Below, one piece after another: positions 11,901 to 25,081 of a DNA stretch of 64,000 bases. Origin of the DNA: Mastigias papua. Taxonomy: Eukaryota; Cnidaria; Scyphozoa; Rhizostomeae; Mastigiidae. The DNA lies in assembly GCA_964019165.1 (NCBI GenBank), contig CAXHSL010000120.1, positions 62,001 through 126,000 on the forward strand. The letters are read 5' to 3'. How positions within the stretch are numbered: position 1 is the stretch's first letter; each line of letters begins with the position of its first letter. The notes under the pieces were generated by a model. It saw only the letters and a list, made by a program, of their open reading frames with translations, made no database searches and had not been told where the DNA came from. Made by a program: the position numbers and the translations under genes.

Positions 11901-12727
11901 GCTATCACTCTTTCCAGGCTTACAAGAATAGGGAAAAGGAAAAGGAAAGAACGAAATGAACGTAATGAAAGCACGGTTCATTCGTTTCTTTCCTTTCCTT
12001 TTCTACAACCTTAAGATTGGAGAAAGAGAAATGAAAAGGAACAAAACACGCTTACGTTTCTCTTCATTGTTTTTGTTCCTTTACATTTCCCTTTCGTTCC
12101 TGTTCCTGATTCCGTTCGCGTTTCTCTTTCCTTTACAATTAATTACAACGCAAGAATGAGGCGTGAATTAATTGGAAAGAGAAAGCAAACACGAACCCCT
12201 GTGTTTTAATTAAATAGAACGAAGAGCACGCATACGTTTCTCTTCTTTGTCTCTTCGTTCATTTAATTAACACACAGGAACAGAATCAGGAACAGGGTTG
12301 TGAGACGAAGGATGTGAGAAAGGAATAAAAGACCTAAATTAATTGAAAAAGGTAAACGAAGTGCACGCTTTTTACATTAATTTAGTTCTTTTATGTCGTG
12401 TGTTTGTTTCCATTCGTGTGGTTTAATTCACGCTTCCGCTTCGCTTTATTGTAATTAAACCACGTAACGAATGGAAACAAGCACACGGCCGTTCCACTCC
12501 CACCGCCAGGCATGGTTTCTATCAGTTATATCCTAGTTCATCAAGTCATTCTTGGAGGTAGTCTACTTTCCAGGGTTCACTGACGGCTGCCACGGTATAA
12601 TTCCAACTGTTCAAGGTTCTTTGTCCTTTGTTTGTGGCTTGTTTACAATGGAAAGTAATGGAAGCGTGAAACAAGCCACGAAACAAAGCACCCTAAGAAT
12701 AAGAAGCACCAGGAACGGAGTGTAGGA
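8981..12727. other. Unique hairpin-rich region; possible cox1 scraps at 9830-10220
   Basis: Not repeated elsewhere in the window. It contains many hairpin elements. The AT-rich part 9740-10620 has few hairpins and short cox1-like and cob-like reading segments, but no continuous gene. The stretch at 10640-10760 and those at 10950-11040 and 11135-11260 are GC-balanced and look like rRNA-type sequence I could not place. Confidence 0.6.
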
Positions 12728-12820
12728 AGATAACCAGGTGTAAAGGTGAACTATAGGAGGAATGATAACTATAACCCAGAAAGAAGGATAGAACTACCTT
12801 GATTAGTAGGTGGGAGAAGG
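12728..12820 (-). repeat. Word linker before block C
   Basis: Words AGGTGTAAAGG, GGTGAACTATAGG, ATAACTATAACCCAG and CTACCTTGATTAGTAGG, ending at AGTGTAGGAAG where block C begins. Confidence 0.8.
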
Positions 12821-13989
12821 AGTGTAGGAAGATAACAGAAAGAACCTTGTCTGGTGGTGAACTCCAAGTCCCTGTGTGTAATGTTTAATGCTAATGAAAT
12901 AAAGGTAAGGGAACGCACGCTTTATTTCATTACAATTAAACAACACACAGGGGAATGAAAGGGAAATGTAGGTGTGAAGAAAGAAGCCGAAATGAACCAC
13001 GCATTCTCTTCATTCATTTGTGTTCATTTCGTGCTTCATTCTTTCTTCACACACACATTTCATTTCCCTATCATTACCAGGATTGTGTGGGAAAGAAAGT
13101 AAAGAATGAAGAGTGTGTGTTTTTATTAAATTTAATTCATGCTTTCACTCATTCTTCGTTTCATTATAATTTAATTTAATTAAAAGAACACACACTTCAT
13201 TCGTACTTCCTTCTCTTCACCTAACCTTGGTAATGATAATAAAGGTTGAAAAGGAATGAATGGAATGTAAAGAGAAAGAAGTGAAATGAACCGTGCTTCC
13301 ATTCCATTTCATTACGTTCATTTCATTTACTTCTTTCACTTCACATTACATTCACAACCTAAAGATATAGATAAAAGAGAATGGAATGAAATGTGTGGTT
13401 GTTTGTAATGAATTAAACACAATGTAATGAGAATGAAAGCGTGGTTTAATTCATTAAAACAAACCACACATCCATTCCATTATAATTCCAGTTCAACCTT
13501 AATTTCCAAGTCATCGTATCATTCTCAAGCTTCCTATAGGTTGAAAAGAGCCTAATTTTAAATGAAATAAAGCATGCGTTCCTTTCGTTCTCTTCTTTCA
13601 CTCAGATCACTTATCTTTATTTCAATTAAAATTAGTTTCTTTTCCCTCTTCCTTTGTTCCAGATTTAGAGGTCGTGTGCTTCTTGTTTAATTGAAACAAA
13701 GCCGTGCTTCAGTTCCTTCCATTACGCTTTGTTTGTAATTAAACAAGGCACACGAATCTAGGTCTGTATAGGTGGTTGGTTTTCCAGGGGTTGTGTGGTG
13801 TGTTTTAATTAATGAATTCACGCTTTCGTTCTTTCCTTTCACTCCATTGTAATTCATTAAATTAAAACAAACCACACCAGGAATCTTACGGCCGCCACTC
13901 CACCGTTCCGTTCTCTTTCGTTCACTACTCTCACTCGAATCCAGGCCAGTTACAACCTTGTTCTTGACATTAATTCCTAGTTCACCAAG
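12821..13989 (+). repeat. Block C, copy 1
   Basis: Direct repeat of 17169-18337 (offset 4348). Its first about 160 bp also occur at 34278-34438 (inverted), 53901-54061 and 63810-64000. No gene; hairpin elements and spacers only. Confidence 0.9.
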
Positions 13990-16900
13990 ATCTTTCTAGC
14001 GGTTACAAATGATTTCCTCTTCCAAAATCTTCATTTCGTTCCTTATTTCCTTTATTACAAATGAACAGAGTGAAAGAACGAATAATGGAATGCGTGAATA
14101 AAGGAAAATAAGGAACAGAAACAACAACAGGATTCACCAAGAGACCTAATTTAATGTGAGGAGATGAAGATAGTGAATTTCCCTTGTTATGTTTAATTGA
14201 ATTAATTGTAATGTAATGAACACAGTGAGTGAAAGCACGAATTAATTCAATTGAAGCAAAACAAGGGAAATGAGTGAATGAGTGGTGCGTTCTTCTTTCT
14301 TTGTTCTTTTCGCGCTTCATTATTATTCCATTGCAAAAGAACCAAAGAAAGAAGCACTCACTCATTCTCTTCATTTCCGTTCATTCCGGAGTTCTCGTTT
14401 ACACGGTTAATTACTTCTTTGTGTTCTCTTCGTTCACTTTGTTTACTTCATATTATTAAAGGCACAATTTGGATTCTTTGTCTTTTACTTATTTAAATTT
14501 ACATTACTTTGCATGAATTAATAAAGTAGATGTAGAGAAAGCATGTTTTACTTCATATTTCGTACACTTCATTCACTTATTTCGTTACATTAATTCTTTT
14601 ATTCCTGTCTCTCGTTCATTCATTCTGTTCCTCTTTCTTTATCTTCATTCTTCACTCTTATTAAATTTACGTTCTTTTCCGGTAATAAAAGCATGAGAGA
14701 AACGAGAGAGAAACGAAATAATGAAGTGAAATATGAAGTGAGTGAATAATGAATGAAATATGTAAAGAATGCTTCGTTTATATGTAATGAGTTTTGTTTA
14801 ATTAATTCACTTCGTGCTTCTCTTTCTATTCCTTCTTTTCCCTAATTATTTTCCTTCTTATTGTTGTGTAATCTTAATGAAATAGACGTCTTTCTTAATG
14901 AGCTGTGGATTAATTGTAAGGGAGAACGAATTGTAAAGGGAATGAAGTAGGTGGAGTGAATTATAAGGGAAAGATGAATGAACCGTGTGAAGCGAATGGA
15001 TGCCTCAATTAATTAAAAACAAAGAAGAAAGAGAGAGAAGCGTCCATCCATTCCTTATTGTGTTTTGCATTAGAATGAAGATGAAGGAAGTGAGAAGCAA
15101 AAGACAAATGGAAAGAAATAATGAACAGAATGGGAAGTGAAATGAAAGTAAACATGAGGAAGGAAATATAAAGTGTAATGAATTAATCCACAATATAATT
15201 ATGAAATGATGCATGCTTCTTTGTATTAAAATAGAAAACTTCCTTGCGAATCAATTATTACTTTATTCATCTTTACAAAGCATATTTTGGATTCATCATT
15301 CATTTGGCTTATTTTAATTCTTTTGTCTTATTTTATTAATTTGCATAATGTTTTTCTTATTTAAATCATACAGCATTTCATAAGATTACAAATTTCGTAA
15401 AGAATGCATGCGTTAAATCTGTGGTTTTGTTCCTGATTCTCTTTATTCAATTCACTTATCATTAATTCCTTCTTTACAGGGTTTATTAGTAATTTAACAT
15501 AGCTTTCTTTCCTTTCATTCAGTTCATTTTGGGTAATCTTTAATGTCTTGGGAATTCTCTTAATATTCTTTGTGTTTAATTATAATGTTAGGGAAATGAG
15601 AGAAACGAAAGAGCGTAATGAATGCAATGGAACGAAATGAATGCAGTGGAATGAGTGAAATGGAATGAGTGAAGTGAAGAAAGAAAGCAAGACAAGGAAC
15701 GCGTGCTTCTTTCTTTGTTCACTCTACATTTCTTAGGTCTATCATTCCCGTCTTCTGTTCACCTTAATTGATAATGGAATGGAAATGAAATGAAGCGAAT
15801 GTAATTATAATGTAGAGAAACGAAAGCATGAATTAAATTCGCTTCATTCTTCATTTCACCTTTCATTACGTTCCTTTGTTCACCTAACCTGTACATTCAC
15901 CTTCTTCACACCTATATCCTTGTCTGGCGGCCGCAGTGAGTTACCTTTAAGATTGACCGTACAATTACAGCCGCAAAGAACCCAGAGAACCAAAGCACAT
16001 TAAGGGAAGAGAAGGGAGCGGATTTAATTACATTCATACCGTTAGCCGCTCCACAAAGGAAATTGGAATGATACAAAGAGAGCATTGAGTTTACTTGAAA
16101 TCAAGAGCCGTTCCAGCGTTCCACCACTCATTCCTCTCTCACTAACTGTCGGCTCAAACTGTTCAATATGCTTCTTGGGTAGCCGGTTGGTAGGGAAATA
16201 ACTGCTGGAGACACAGGAAAAAAGGCAATGGAAAAGAACCCAATTTAATTTAAAATAAAGAAGACAAGGAACGAATGAGACGCGTGCTTCTTATTTTAAT
16301 TTAAATTAGCTCTTTTCCCTTGTGCTTTTTCCTTTCTACCTCCAGCACAGAACCAGATTAAAGGAGGAGTCCCAAGCCTAAAGTAAAATGGAAATCAAGG
16401 TGCTGTGTCTGTTCCTCTTCCTTCTTTTAATTCATGCGGTTCATGCTTCCACTTCTTTCCATTATAACCGCATGAAAGAAAAGGGGAAGAGAGAACGGAA
16501 GAGAAGCACAAGGAACCACCTTTATGACTTGGAGATACCGTTCGCTGTGACTGTAATGAAATGAACCGCCAGTAAACAAGAAAGAACTATGCCTGATTTC
16601 CTTTATTCCCTTCTCTCTTTGTACTTGGTCTTTTACAATGTAATAGAATGAAAGCGTGAAAAGACCAAGACAAAAGAAGAACGAAATCAGCCGCTGTGTG
16701 AATGAAGTGTGTGTTTTATTTAAATGAATTAAACCACGCCTCATTTCTCATTGCGTTGTGTTTAATTCAATTAAATAACACACCCACCATTCATTCCACA
16801 CAACCCTCGTTTCCCTTTTCCTTCGTTCCTTTTCCATTTGTGGTCAGTTTAATTACAATGGAAGGAAGTGAAGCGTGAATTAAACTGACACAAATAAGGA

Positions 16901-17097
16901 AAAAGAACGAATGGGAAACGGCCAGACAAGGTTGGAAGGAAAAAGAACTAAATTAAAATAAACAAAGAGAATTCACGCTTCGTTAACACTGCATTGTAAT
17001 TCTCTTGTTTAGTTTAATTTAGGTCTTTTATTATCTTCGTCTCAATCTTCTCTGAGTGCTTCCTATAGACTTGGAGACACACCATCCAGACACTTCC
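13990..17097. other. Unique hairpin-rich region with AT-rich middle
   Basis: Hairpin elements throughout. The part 14420-15600 is AT-rich and hairpin-poor. A segment at 15256-15315 reads LYSSLQSIFWIHHSFG, faintly like the cox1 helix VI region, but stops follow. GC-balanced spacers at 15930-16080 and 16130-16230 have an rRNA-like look but are unplaced. Confidence 0.5.
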
Positions 17098-17168
17098 CAA
17101 GGCTAATGGTAGGTGGGAGTGTAGGATTAGTAGGATAGAACTACCTTGATTAGTAGGTGAGGTAGAGG
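17098..17168 (-). repeat. Word linker before block C copy 2
   Basis: Words GGCTAATGGTAGGTG, GGGAGTGTAGG, ATTAGTAGGATAG and CTACCTTGATTAGTAGG. It differs from the linker before copy 1 although the block that follows is the same. Confidence 0.8.
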
Positions 17169-18337
17169 AGTGTAGGAAGATAACAGAAAGAACCTTGTCT
17201 GGTGGTGAACTCCAAGTCCCTGTGTGTAATGTTTAATGCTAATGAAATAAAGGTAAGGGAACGCACGCTTTATTTCATTACAATTAAACAACACACAGGG
17301 GAATGAAAGGGAAATGTAGGTGTGAAGAAAGAAGCCGAAATGAACCACGCATTCTCTTCATTCATTTGTGTTCATTTCGTGCTTCATTCTTTCTTCACAC
17401 ACACATTTCATTTCCCTATCATTACCAGGATTGTGTGGGAAAGAAAGTAAAGAATGAAGAGTGTGTGTTTTTATTAAATTTAATTCATGCTTTCACTCAT
17501 TCTTCGTTTCATTATAATTTAATTTAATTAAAAGAACACACACTTCATTCGTACTTCCTTCTCTTCACCTAACCTTGGTAATGATAATAAAGGTTGAAAA
17601 GGAATGAATGGAATGTAAAGAGAAAGAAGTGAAATGAACCGTGCTTCCATTCCATTTCATTACGTTCATTTCATTTACTTCTTTCACTTCACATTACATT
17701 CACAACCTAAAGATATAGATAAAAGAGAATGGAATGAAATGTGTGGTTGTTTGTAATGAATTAAACACAATGTAATGAGAATGAAAGCGTGGTTTAATTC
17801 ATTAAAACAAACCACACATCCATTCCATTATAATTCCAGTTCAACCTTAATTTCCAAGTCATCGTATCATTCTCAAGCTTCCTATAGGTTGAAAAGAGCC
17901 TAATTTTAAATGAAATAAAGCATGCGTTCCTTTCGTTCTCTTCTTTCACTCAGATCACTTATCTTTATTTCAATTAAAATTAGTTTCTTTTCCCTCTTCC
18001 TTTGTTCCAGATTTAGAGGTCGTGTGCTTCTTGTTTAATTGAAACAAAGCCGTGCTTCAGTTCCTTCCATTACGCTTTGTTTGTAATTAAACAAGGCACA
18101 CGAATCTAGGTCTGTATAGGTGGTTGGTTTTCCAGGGGTTGTGTGGTGTGTTTTAATTAATGAATTCACGCTTTCGTTCTTTCCTTTCACTCCATTGTAA
18201 TTCATTAAATTAAAACAAACCACACCAGGAATCTTACGGCCGCCACTCCACCGTTCCGTTCTCTTTCGTTCACTACTCTCACTCGAATCCAGGCCAGTTA
18301 CAACCTTGTTCTTGACATTAATTCCTAGTTCACCAAG
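17169..18337 (+). repeat. Block C, copy 2
   Basis: Direct copy of 12821-13989. It ends at TTCACCAAG, after which the two copies differ. Confidence 0.9.
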
Positions 18338-18419
18338 TTCCGTTCCCGCTTTGTTCTTTGCTTTCCCTTTATTTGTAATGTAAGCACGAAATAAGGGAAA
18401 AGCAAAGCACAAAGAAGGG

Positions 18420-18500
18420 AAAAGGAAAAAGTGGAATGAACAAAGAGGCGCGCTTCTTTAATTCCATTGCCCTCTTTGTTTCATTCCTCTTTTCCTTTTC
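18420..18500. repeat. Hairpin element, GC/GC tip
   Basis: Inner arms CAAAGAGG (18441-18448) and CCTCTTTG (18471-18478), within longer arms reaching about 18420 and 18500. Tip CGCGC (18449-18453) opposite TTGC (18467-18470). Confidence 0.85.
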
Positions 18501-18587
18501 ATAATTCTTAGGTTGTAGGAAAGTGAAAAGTGAGTGAATGAAATATAAGTGAATAAAGTGATCGCATGATTTCATTCACTTCACATT

Positions 18588-18850
18588 CTATCCTACTAAT
18601 CCTACCTCCACCTACCATCTAGCCTTCTCCTTCACCTACACTCCCACCTACATTAGCCTTCTCCTTCACCTACTAATCAAGGTAGTTCCACCTACTAATC
18701 CTCTACCTTCACCTTTTCCTTTACACCTACCATTAGCCTTCTCCCTATAGTTCACCTTCTTTCTGGGTTATAGTTATACCTTCACCTACTAATCCTACAC
18801 TCCCACTCCCACCTACTAATCCTCTTTCCCTTCCTACACTCCGTTCCTGG
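18588..18850 (+). repeat. Word linker
   Basis: Words CACCTACTAATC, CACCTACCATTAGCC, CCTATAGTTCACCTT, TTTCTGGGTTATAGTTAT and CCTACACTCCCACTCC. It sits between two unique stretches, so it marks either an old junction or one whose partner lies outside the window. Confidence 0.8.
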
Positions 18851-20383
18851 TGCTTCTTATTCTTAGGGTGCTTTGTTTCGTTCTTCATTCCCTTTTCTTT
18901 GTTTTGCTTGAATTAAACCATGCATACGTTTCTCTCCTTTATGTTTAATTCAATTAAAACAAGAAATGGAATGGAAAGCAAGAAGTGACGAAGCCCAAGT
19001 CAGAGAGCTCCTTTTATACCCATAACACCTGGACACGGTGGAAATGAAGAAAGCGTAATGAAATGAAGCATGCATCCGCTCTGTTCATTCTTTCTCTGTC
19101 GTTCATTCATTCACTTTGCTTCTTTATCTTCATTCATCACTTCTCTTTCTTCATTACAAACAGAGGTGAGCGGAAAGAATAGAATGATAGCGGTCTAGCT
19201 CCTGGTTTCCTTTTCCCTTTGTTCAATTGTAATGTAATGGAATAGAAAGAAATGGAAGCACGAATTGAACAAAGGAAAACAGAAAATCAGGAGCCCGTGT
19301 GTTCAGTTTAATTTGGCCTTTTTACAAGTGAATGAAAAGAACGTACCACTCATGATGGTTCGTGTGGCGTGTCTTCTTTGCTTTCTCTTTTCACGCATCT
19401 CACTTCGTTCTTCATTTGTAAAAGAGAAAGACAAAGAAGCACACGCCCTTTATTTCCAGTGCAAAGTAATAATAAAGAAAGACGACGCTCGCTTCTTTGT
19501 TTACTTTAATTGTAATAAACATGCGTTCCCTTATTTTATTACAATTAAACGTAACAAAGAATGAGCGGAGCGTCCGTCATTTCATTCTTCGTGGCTGTTT
19601 TTGCTCTTTTATTTCAATGGCAGCGTGAGTGAAACGGAAGCGAAGCGAGAATAAAAGAGCAAAGAAAGCCACGAACCCATTATGATTTACCTTTAGGACA
19701 ACAGGATAAACCACAGTTGATGATTCATAGACTTGGAAATTAAGGTGAAGGAACAAAAGACTAAACTAAACTAAACAAAGGTAAGTGAGGAACGAGTGCA
19801 CGCTTTGTTTATTCGTTTAGTTTAGTTCTTTTGTTTCGTTCACTTTTTTCCTTTTTCATTTGGCTCTTTTCGTGCTTCATTTCATTCCATTACAAAAGAG
19901 CCAAAAGAAATAAGGCAAAATAAGGGAACGAACCACCTTTATTTCCAAGTCATTTCCAAGGGTACGGGTGTAAAGGTGAAGAGAGCATTGTGGATTAATT
20001 ATAAAGCAAAAAACACAAAGAATGCGTGGTTTTTTGTCTTTTTAATTAAACCACACAATGCGAACGAAATAAGGAAATGAGTGGAATTTAATTAGAAATA
20101 AGCACGCATCCCTTTCCCTTTGTCTTATTTCAATTAAATTTAACTCATTTCTCACTTCGTTCTTCTCTTCCCTGTGTTCTTTGTTTACTTTAATTGAACA
20201 GAAAGAAAGAGAAGACAAAGGAACGCAGTGAATGCGTGCTTCCTTTCTGTTCATTTAAATTAAACAAGACCACAGCCACAAAAGAAATGTGTGCTCTTTT
20301 CATTCATTCCGTTTGTTCTTTTCTCGCTTTCATTGAAAAAGAACAAACAGAATGTGAACAGAGCACGCATTCTTTTTCCTTTA
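18851..20383. other. Unique hairpin-rich region
   Basis: About a dozen hairpin elements with short spacers; no gene recognised. Includes the clean TC/GA hairpin at 20313-20348. Confidence 0.6.
20313..20348. repeat. Hairpin element, TC/GA tip
   Basis: Arms TTTGTTCTTTT and AAAAGAACAAA. Tip CTCGC (20324-20328) opposite TTGA (20334-20337) with a 5-base loop, the smallest loop noted. Others of this class occur near 33540, 49190 and 52740. Confidence 0.85.
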
Positions 20384-21122
20384 CACCTACCATTAGCCTT
20401 GGGAATCACCAGTCAACTAACTCTGGGATAGGTGTCTTGAGTTACAACCGTCTCACCTCTGTCTCTAGGAGTTAATCTGTTGAGTCGTGAAGGTAACAGC
20501 CAGGATGGGAGAATGAAGGGAAAGTTAAGTGAAATGAACATAATGAACGGAGTGTAAGCATGGTTCATTTCACTTATCTTTTCCACTTCATTCTACACTG
20601 TCAAGAACAAGGTTGAACTAGATAAAGGATTGTAGGAACGGAATGAGTGTAATGAATGAAGTGAGTGGAATGTAATGGAAATAAGGGAATTATAATGGAG
20701 TGAGTGTAATGAACGAAAGCATGAATTCCCTTTATTTCCATTATATTCAAGGTTTCTATAGGTGAACGGGTGAAGAGGGTGAATGTGTACTAGAGACTGA
20801 GTTACAATCTTAGGGGCACCAGGAATCCAAGAGCTGTAAGTCAAGAACAAAGATGAAGTGAAGAGAATAATTAGTTTAATTTAAAACAAGTGAAAGAACG
20901 AAGTGAGTGAGTGCGTGTTTAAATTAAAGTAATTATGAACGAAACCAGGTGGGAAAGAATGAGAGTGAAAAGAGTGAAAGCGTGCGGTCACTTCGCTCAC
21001 TTACCTTTCTCTCATTTCACTCTTCATTCTCCTTTATCTGGGTCTGTTGATGCCTGGTGATGAAGGAAGACACAGTTGATGATTAAACAAAGTACGAGGA
21101 TACAACTGATGAAAGAGGAATG
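20384..21122 (-). repeat. Block A, partial copy
   Basis: Inverted copy of about 705-1443. It stops at GAGGAATGAG. Immediately after comes GCGTG plus a right arm whose left arm is missing, so the break lies in a hairpin loop. Confidence 0.88.
20963..21022. repeat. Hairpin element, GT/AC tip
   Basis: Arms 20963-20980 and 21005-21022 pair closely. Tip CGTGC (20981-20985) opposite TTAC (21001-21004). Confidence 0.85.
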
Positions 21123-21843
21123 AGGCGTGATTTAATTAATTAAAAGGAAACACAACCACACGAACCACAAGGAATGAATGAATTAGAGGTAGATGAAGTG
21201 TGTTCTCTTCTCTTTCTCTTATTCAATTCATGCTTTCGTTCCACTCCTTTCACTACATTATAATTGAATAAGAAGAAAGAGAGAACACACACTTCATTCA
21301 CTTCATAATGGTAAGAATAAGAAGAAGAAATCATGGTCTGGTTCCGTTCGTGTGCTCTTTTGCTTTAATTAATCACGCTTCCACTACGTTCCATTGTATT
21401 AATAAAGCAAAAGAGAAACACACGAACACCAGGCATGATTTCTGCTTCTCACGGTCTAGATTTAATTGTCTGGTTGTGTGAATGAAGGGAATAAAGGAGC
21501 GAAATACAAGGAAACGCGTGATTTCGCTCCATTATTCCACTTCATTCTCTACCACCTAGAAATTAAAGAAGGATGTGGGGAACGGAAAGACTGTTGATGA
21601 TGGTGGTTTCCTAAGGTTATAACTGTCTATAAGTCAAAGGTCAACAGGCGGTGGGTGAATGAAATGGAAGTAAAGAGAAAGGTAAGTGAAGCGCACGCTT
21701 TCTCTTTAATTCCTTTTCATTCCACAAAAGAACTAAATTAAATGTAAAAAGCGTGCGCTCTTTTCTTTCGCTTACCTTTTTACTTTAATTTAGGTCTTTT
21801 GCCCCTGGAATCCATCCCACCTGTCAGTCTTGTTTCCTCTTAT
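21123..21843. other. Unique stretch, begins with half a hairpin
   Basis: It starts with a GCGTG tip and an orphan right arm, then ordinary hairpins. Near 21575, GGGGAACGGAAAGACTG resembles the LSU GACGGAAAGACCC motif, but the flanks do not extend the match. Confidence 0.45.
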
Positions 21844-21993
21844 CCCACCTACTAATCAAGGTAGTTCTATCCTTTACACCTGACTTACTCCCACCTACCA
21901 TTAGCCTTGGGAATCACCTACTAATCAAGGTAGTTCTATCCTTTACACCTGACTTACTCCCACCTACTAATCCTCTTTCCCTTCCTACACTCC
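21844..21993 (+). repeat. Word linker
   Basis: Contains the run CACCTACTAATC, AAGGTAGTTCTATCC, TTTACACCTGACTTACTCC twice in tandem, separated by CACCTACCATTAGCC. It leads into block E. Confidence 0.82.
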
Positions 21994-23654
21994 GTTCCCT
22001 TCCTGCTTTGTTCTTTGTTGTTCCTTTATTTCGCTGGCAAAGAATGCGTGTAAGCGAAATAAAAGGAACAAACAAAGCACAAAGAAGCAAAAGACCTAAA
22101 TTAATAAAGAATTCACGCGTGTTCACTTGTAATTCTTATTAATTTAGTTCTTTTGTCCTGTTCCTGATTTCTTTGTCATTTTGTTATAATTGAATAGAAA
22201 CAAAACAAGCGTAATGAAAAGAAGCGCGTGTTTGTTTCTTTTCAATTAGCACAAAATGGGTTGTTGTGTGGTGTTTGTGTGGTTTAATTCACGCCTCGTT
22301 TCGCTCATTCTTCACTCACTGCGTTGTAATTAAACCACACCACACGAACACAACAACGTAATCAGGAACAGTAATGGTATGAAAAGGGAAGTGTGTTTAA
22401 TGAATGTGAACAAAGGGAACACACGCTTCATTCTTCCATTGTTGTTCCTCTTTGTTCACATTAATTATAAACACACTTCCTTTTCTACCACTATATTCTA
22501 ATAATGAATGAAATGTAGTGAAGAAAGAAGAATGTGAACAAAGAAGACAAGCGAAAGAAGAGAGCGCGTGCTTCGTTCACATTCACTTTCTTCACTATAT
22601 TTCATGTGTGGTGTGTTGTGAAGTGAATTAATTCGTGCCTCGTTCTTTCCTATCACTGCGTTACAATTAATTCACTTCACATTAACACCACACCACCATT
22701 ATGACCTGGAATTAGACTGTCAAGAACAAGGAAGGCAACAACTCATGCTGGACGGAACTCATGCCTGGCGGTGAGATTAGAAGAAGGATGTGAGGAAAGG
22801 GGAATGTTGGACGTACCTTGACTGGCGGTTGAACTCAGAGAATGATTCGCGAGTACACGGTCAACCTTGTTCCTGATTCCCTTCTCTTGTGGTGAGTTTT
22901 AATTGAATTAAATATAATGAAAGCATGATTTAATTCAAGCAAAACACGAACCACAAGTGAAGAAGGAATCATGAACAGCACCTGGAGACGGTGGTACGCT
23001 TCCGCTTCTCACGACCCTGTGTTCACTTTAATTAAATGAAATAAAATATAATGTAGTGAAACGAAAGCATGATTTTATTTCTATTTAATTAAACGGAACA
23101 CAGGAATGAAATGTAATGGAAATGTTGTGAAGAAAGCGTGCACTCACTGCGTTCACTTACCTTTCTTCACTTTACATTTCCATTATATTTCATTACATTA
23201 TTATAGGAAGAAGGAAGTGACGAAAGGAACGTTCCATTGCGTTTCACTTCCATTTCACTCACAACCCTGTTCCTGATTTTGTAGTAAAGGAAATGGAAAG
23301 GAAGTGGAAATAAAGAGAAACCACGCTTCCGCTCTTCTCCATTGTGTTTCTCTTTTATTTCCATTTCCATTCCATTCGTTCCGTTCATTCTTCACTTCAC
23401 CCAACCTAACTCTTGGAGACAGAGGAACGTGTGTAGTTTAATTTAATTAATTTACAAAGGAACTGCGTGAAATTAATTAAATAAACGAAACACACTTCCT
23501 TTATCTGGGTTACGACCGTGAGCTGGGGTGTGAATGAAGTGAAATGAAGGAGAAACGAATGAACCGTGCTTCAGTTCTCTTTGTTCACTTCCATTACCTT
23601 CATTCGTTTCACTTCATTTCCTTCACTTCACATTCTATCCTACTAATCCTCTAC
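21994..23654 (-). repeat. Block E, long copy (inverted)
   Basis: 21994-23558 is the inverse of 35221-36785, and 22500-23654 is the inverse of 29334-30488. No gene; dense hairpins. The GC-balanced spacer 22722-22870 is conserved in all four copies and has an rRNA-like look (GCCAGGCATGAGTTCCG, CCAGCATGAGTTGTTGCC on the other strand), but I could not place it. Confidence 0.88.
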
Positions 23655-24668
23655 CTTCACCTACTAATCCTCCTATAGTTCACCTTCGTTCCAGGGTTGA
23701 CCGTGCGGCTGTAGCAATAAAGGAGAATGAAAGGAAAGAAAGGTAAGTGAAGCGCACGCTTTCTTTCATTTCATTCCCTTTATCCCCTTTGTTTAATTTG
23801 CCTTTTCCTTTTACTTCGTTTGTGCTTTATTCACGCGGTCACTTCGCTCACTTGTAATAAAGACAAACGAGAAGGAAAAGGCAAAGCAAACAAAGGACAG
23901 CCGTAAAGTCTGGAACAAAAAGGAAGAATAATGAAGTGAGTGTGTTTATTTATTTAATTGAATAAAGACAAATGACAAAGAGAGTGCGTGCTTTATTCAA
24001 TTTAAATAAACACACTTCATTCATTCACTCACTCCGTTTTCCCTTTGTGTTTTATTTAGTTAAATTAAATTACAAATGAACAGAAAGGAAGTGCGTGAAT
24101 TTAATTTAATTAAACAAAAACACAAATGAAAACACCCATTTCGTTCATATGTGGTCTAATTTTAATTAAATAAAGCACGCGTTCCCTTGTCTTTATTCAA
24201 TTAAAATTAACCCACATTATTCTCTTCATATTATAAGAGGATGAAGTGAGTGAAAGGAACGAAATGGAGTGGTGTGTTTAATTTAATTGAATTAATACAA
24301 ATGAAAATAAGAGAATGCGTGATTAATTCAATTAAAAACACACACCACGCATTCATTCTTTTCTCTTTTCTCTTTTCCCTTTTATTCGGTTCATGCTTCA
24401 TTCCACTACATTATAACCGAATAAAAGAGAAAAGGAAAGAGAATTAGAATGAAGAATCCAGTACTTGTTTCCCTTTCCACCGTTCCTCCTATACCCTGTT
24501 TCATTTCGTTTCATTTAATTAAATTACAAGGGAAAAGAGAGAGCCGCGTGAATTTAATTAAAGAGAAACGAAGCACAGGGAATAGGTGGAATGAGTGGAA
24601 AGTAATGGAAACAAGAACTGGTGCGTCTTTCATTAAATTAAACCGTGCTTTCACTTCATTCTTCGTTC
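23635..24668 (+). repeat. Block D, copy 2
   Basis: Direct copy of 7947-8980. It stops in the loop of a GT/AC hairpin; the expected TTACG and right arm are absent. A shorter AATGAAAG further on can still pair with CTTTCATT of the left arm. Confidence 0.9.
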
Positions 24669-25081
24669 AACAGCCTATGAATGAAAGGTGAGTCAAAAGA
24701 CCTAAATTTAAATGAAAATGAAGAGAAACCACGCCTCGTTCGTTTCCTCACTGCGTTGTGTTTCACTTCATTTTATTAAATTTGGTCTTTTGGAATGAAA
24801 AGAAGTGAAATGAATGAATGAAGCGTGCTTTCATTACCTTCATTCTTCATTTCCTTCATTTCATTCTTCTTTACATTCATTATTATTAGGCTTGTGGAAA
24901 GAAAGCATGAAGCGAAGTGAACGAAGTAACGAAATGAACACAACGGAGTGAAATGAGGCGTGGTTCATTCGTTCCTTCGTTCCTTCTTCTTCATTCCTTT
25001 CTTTCGTGTGGTGTGGTTAATTGAATGAATTCACGCATTTCCTTCCTTATTTGTAATTCATTCAATTTAACCACAACACAA

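Noticed and set aside
20470..20510. GAGTCGTGAAGGTAACAGCC, like the SSU 3' end GAAGTCGTAACAAGGTAACC
   Set aside because: Needs several indels in a highly conserved region; not convincing.
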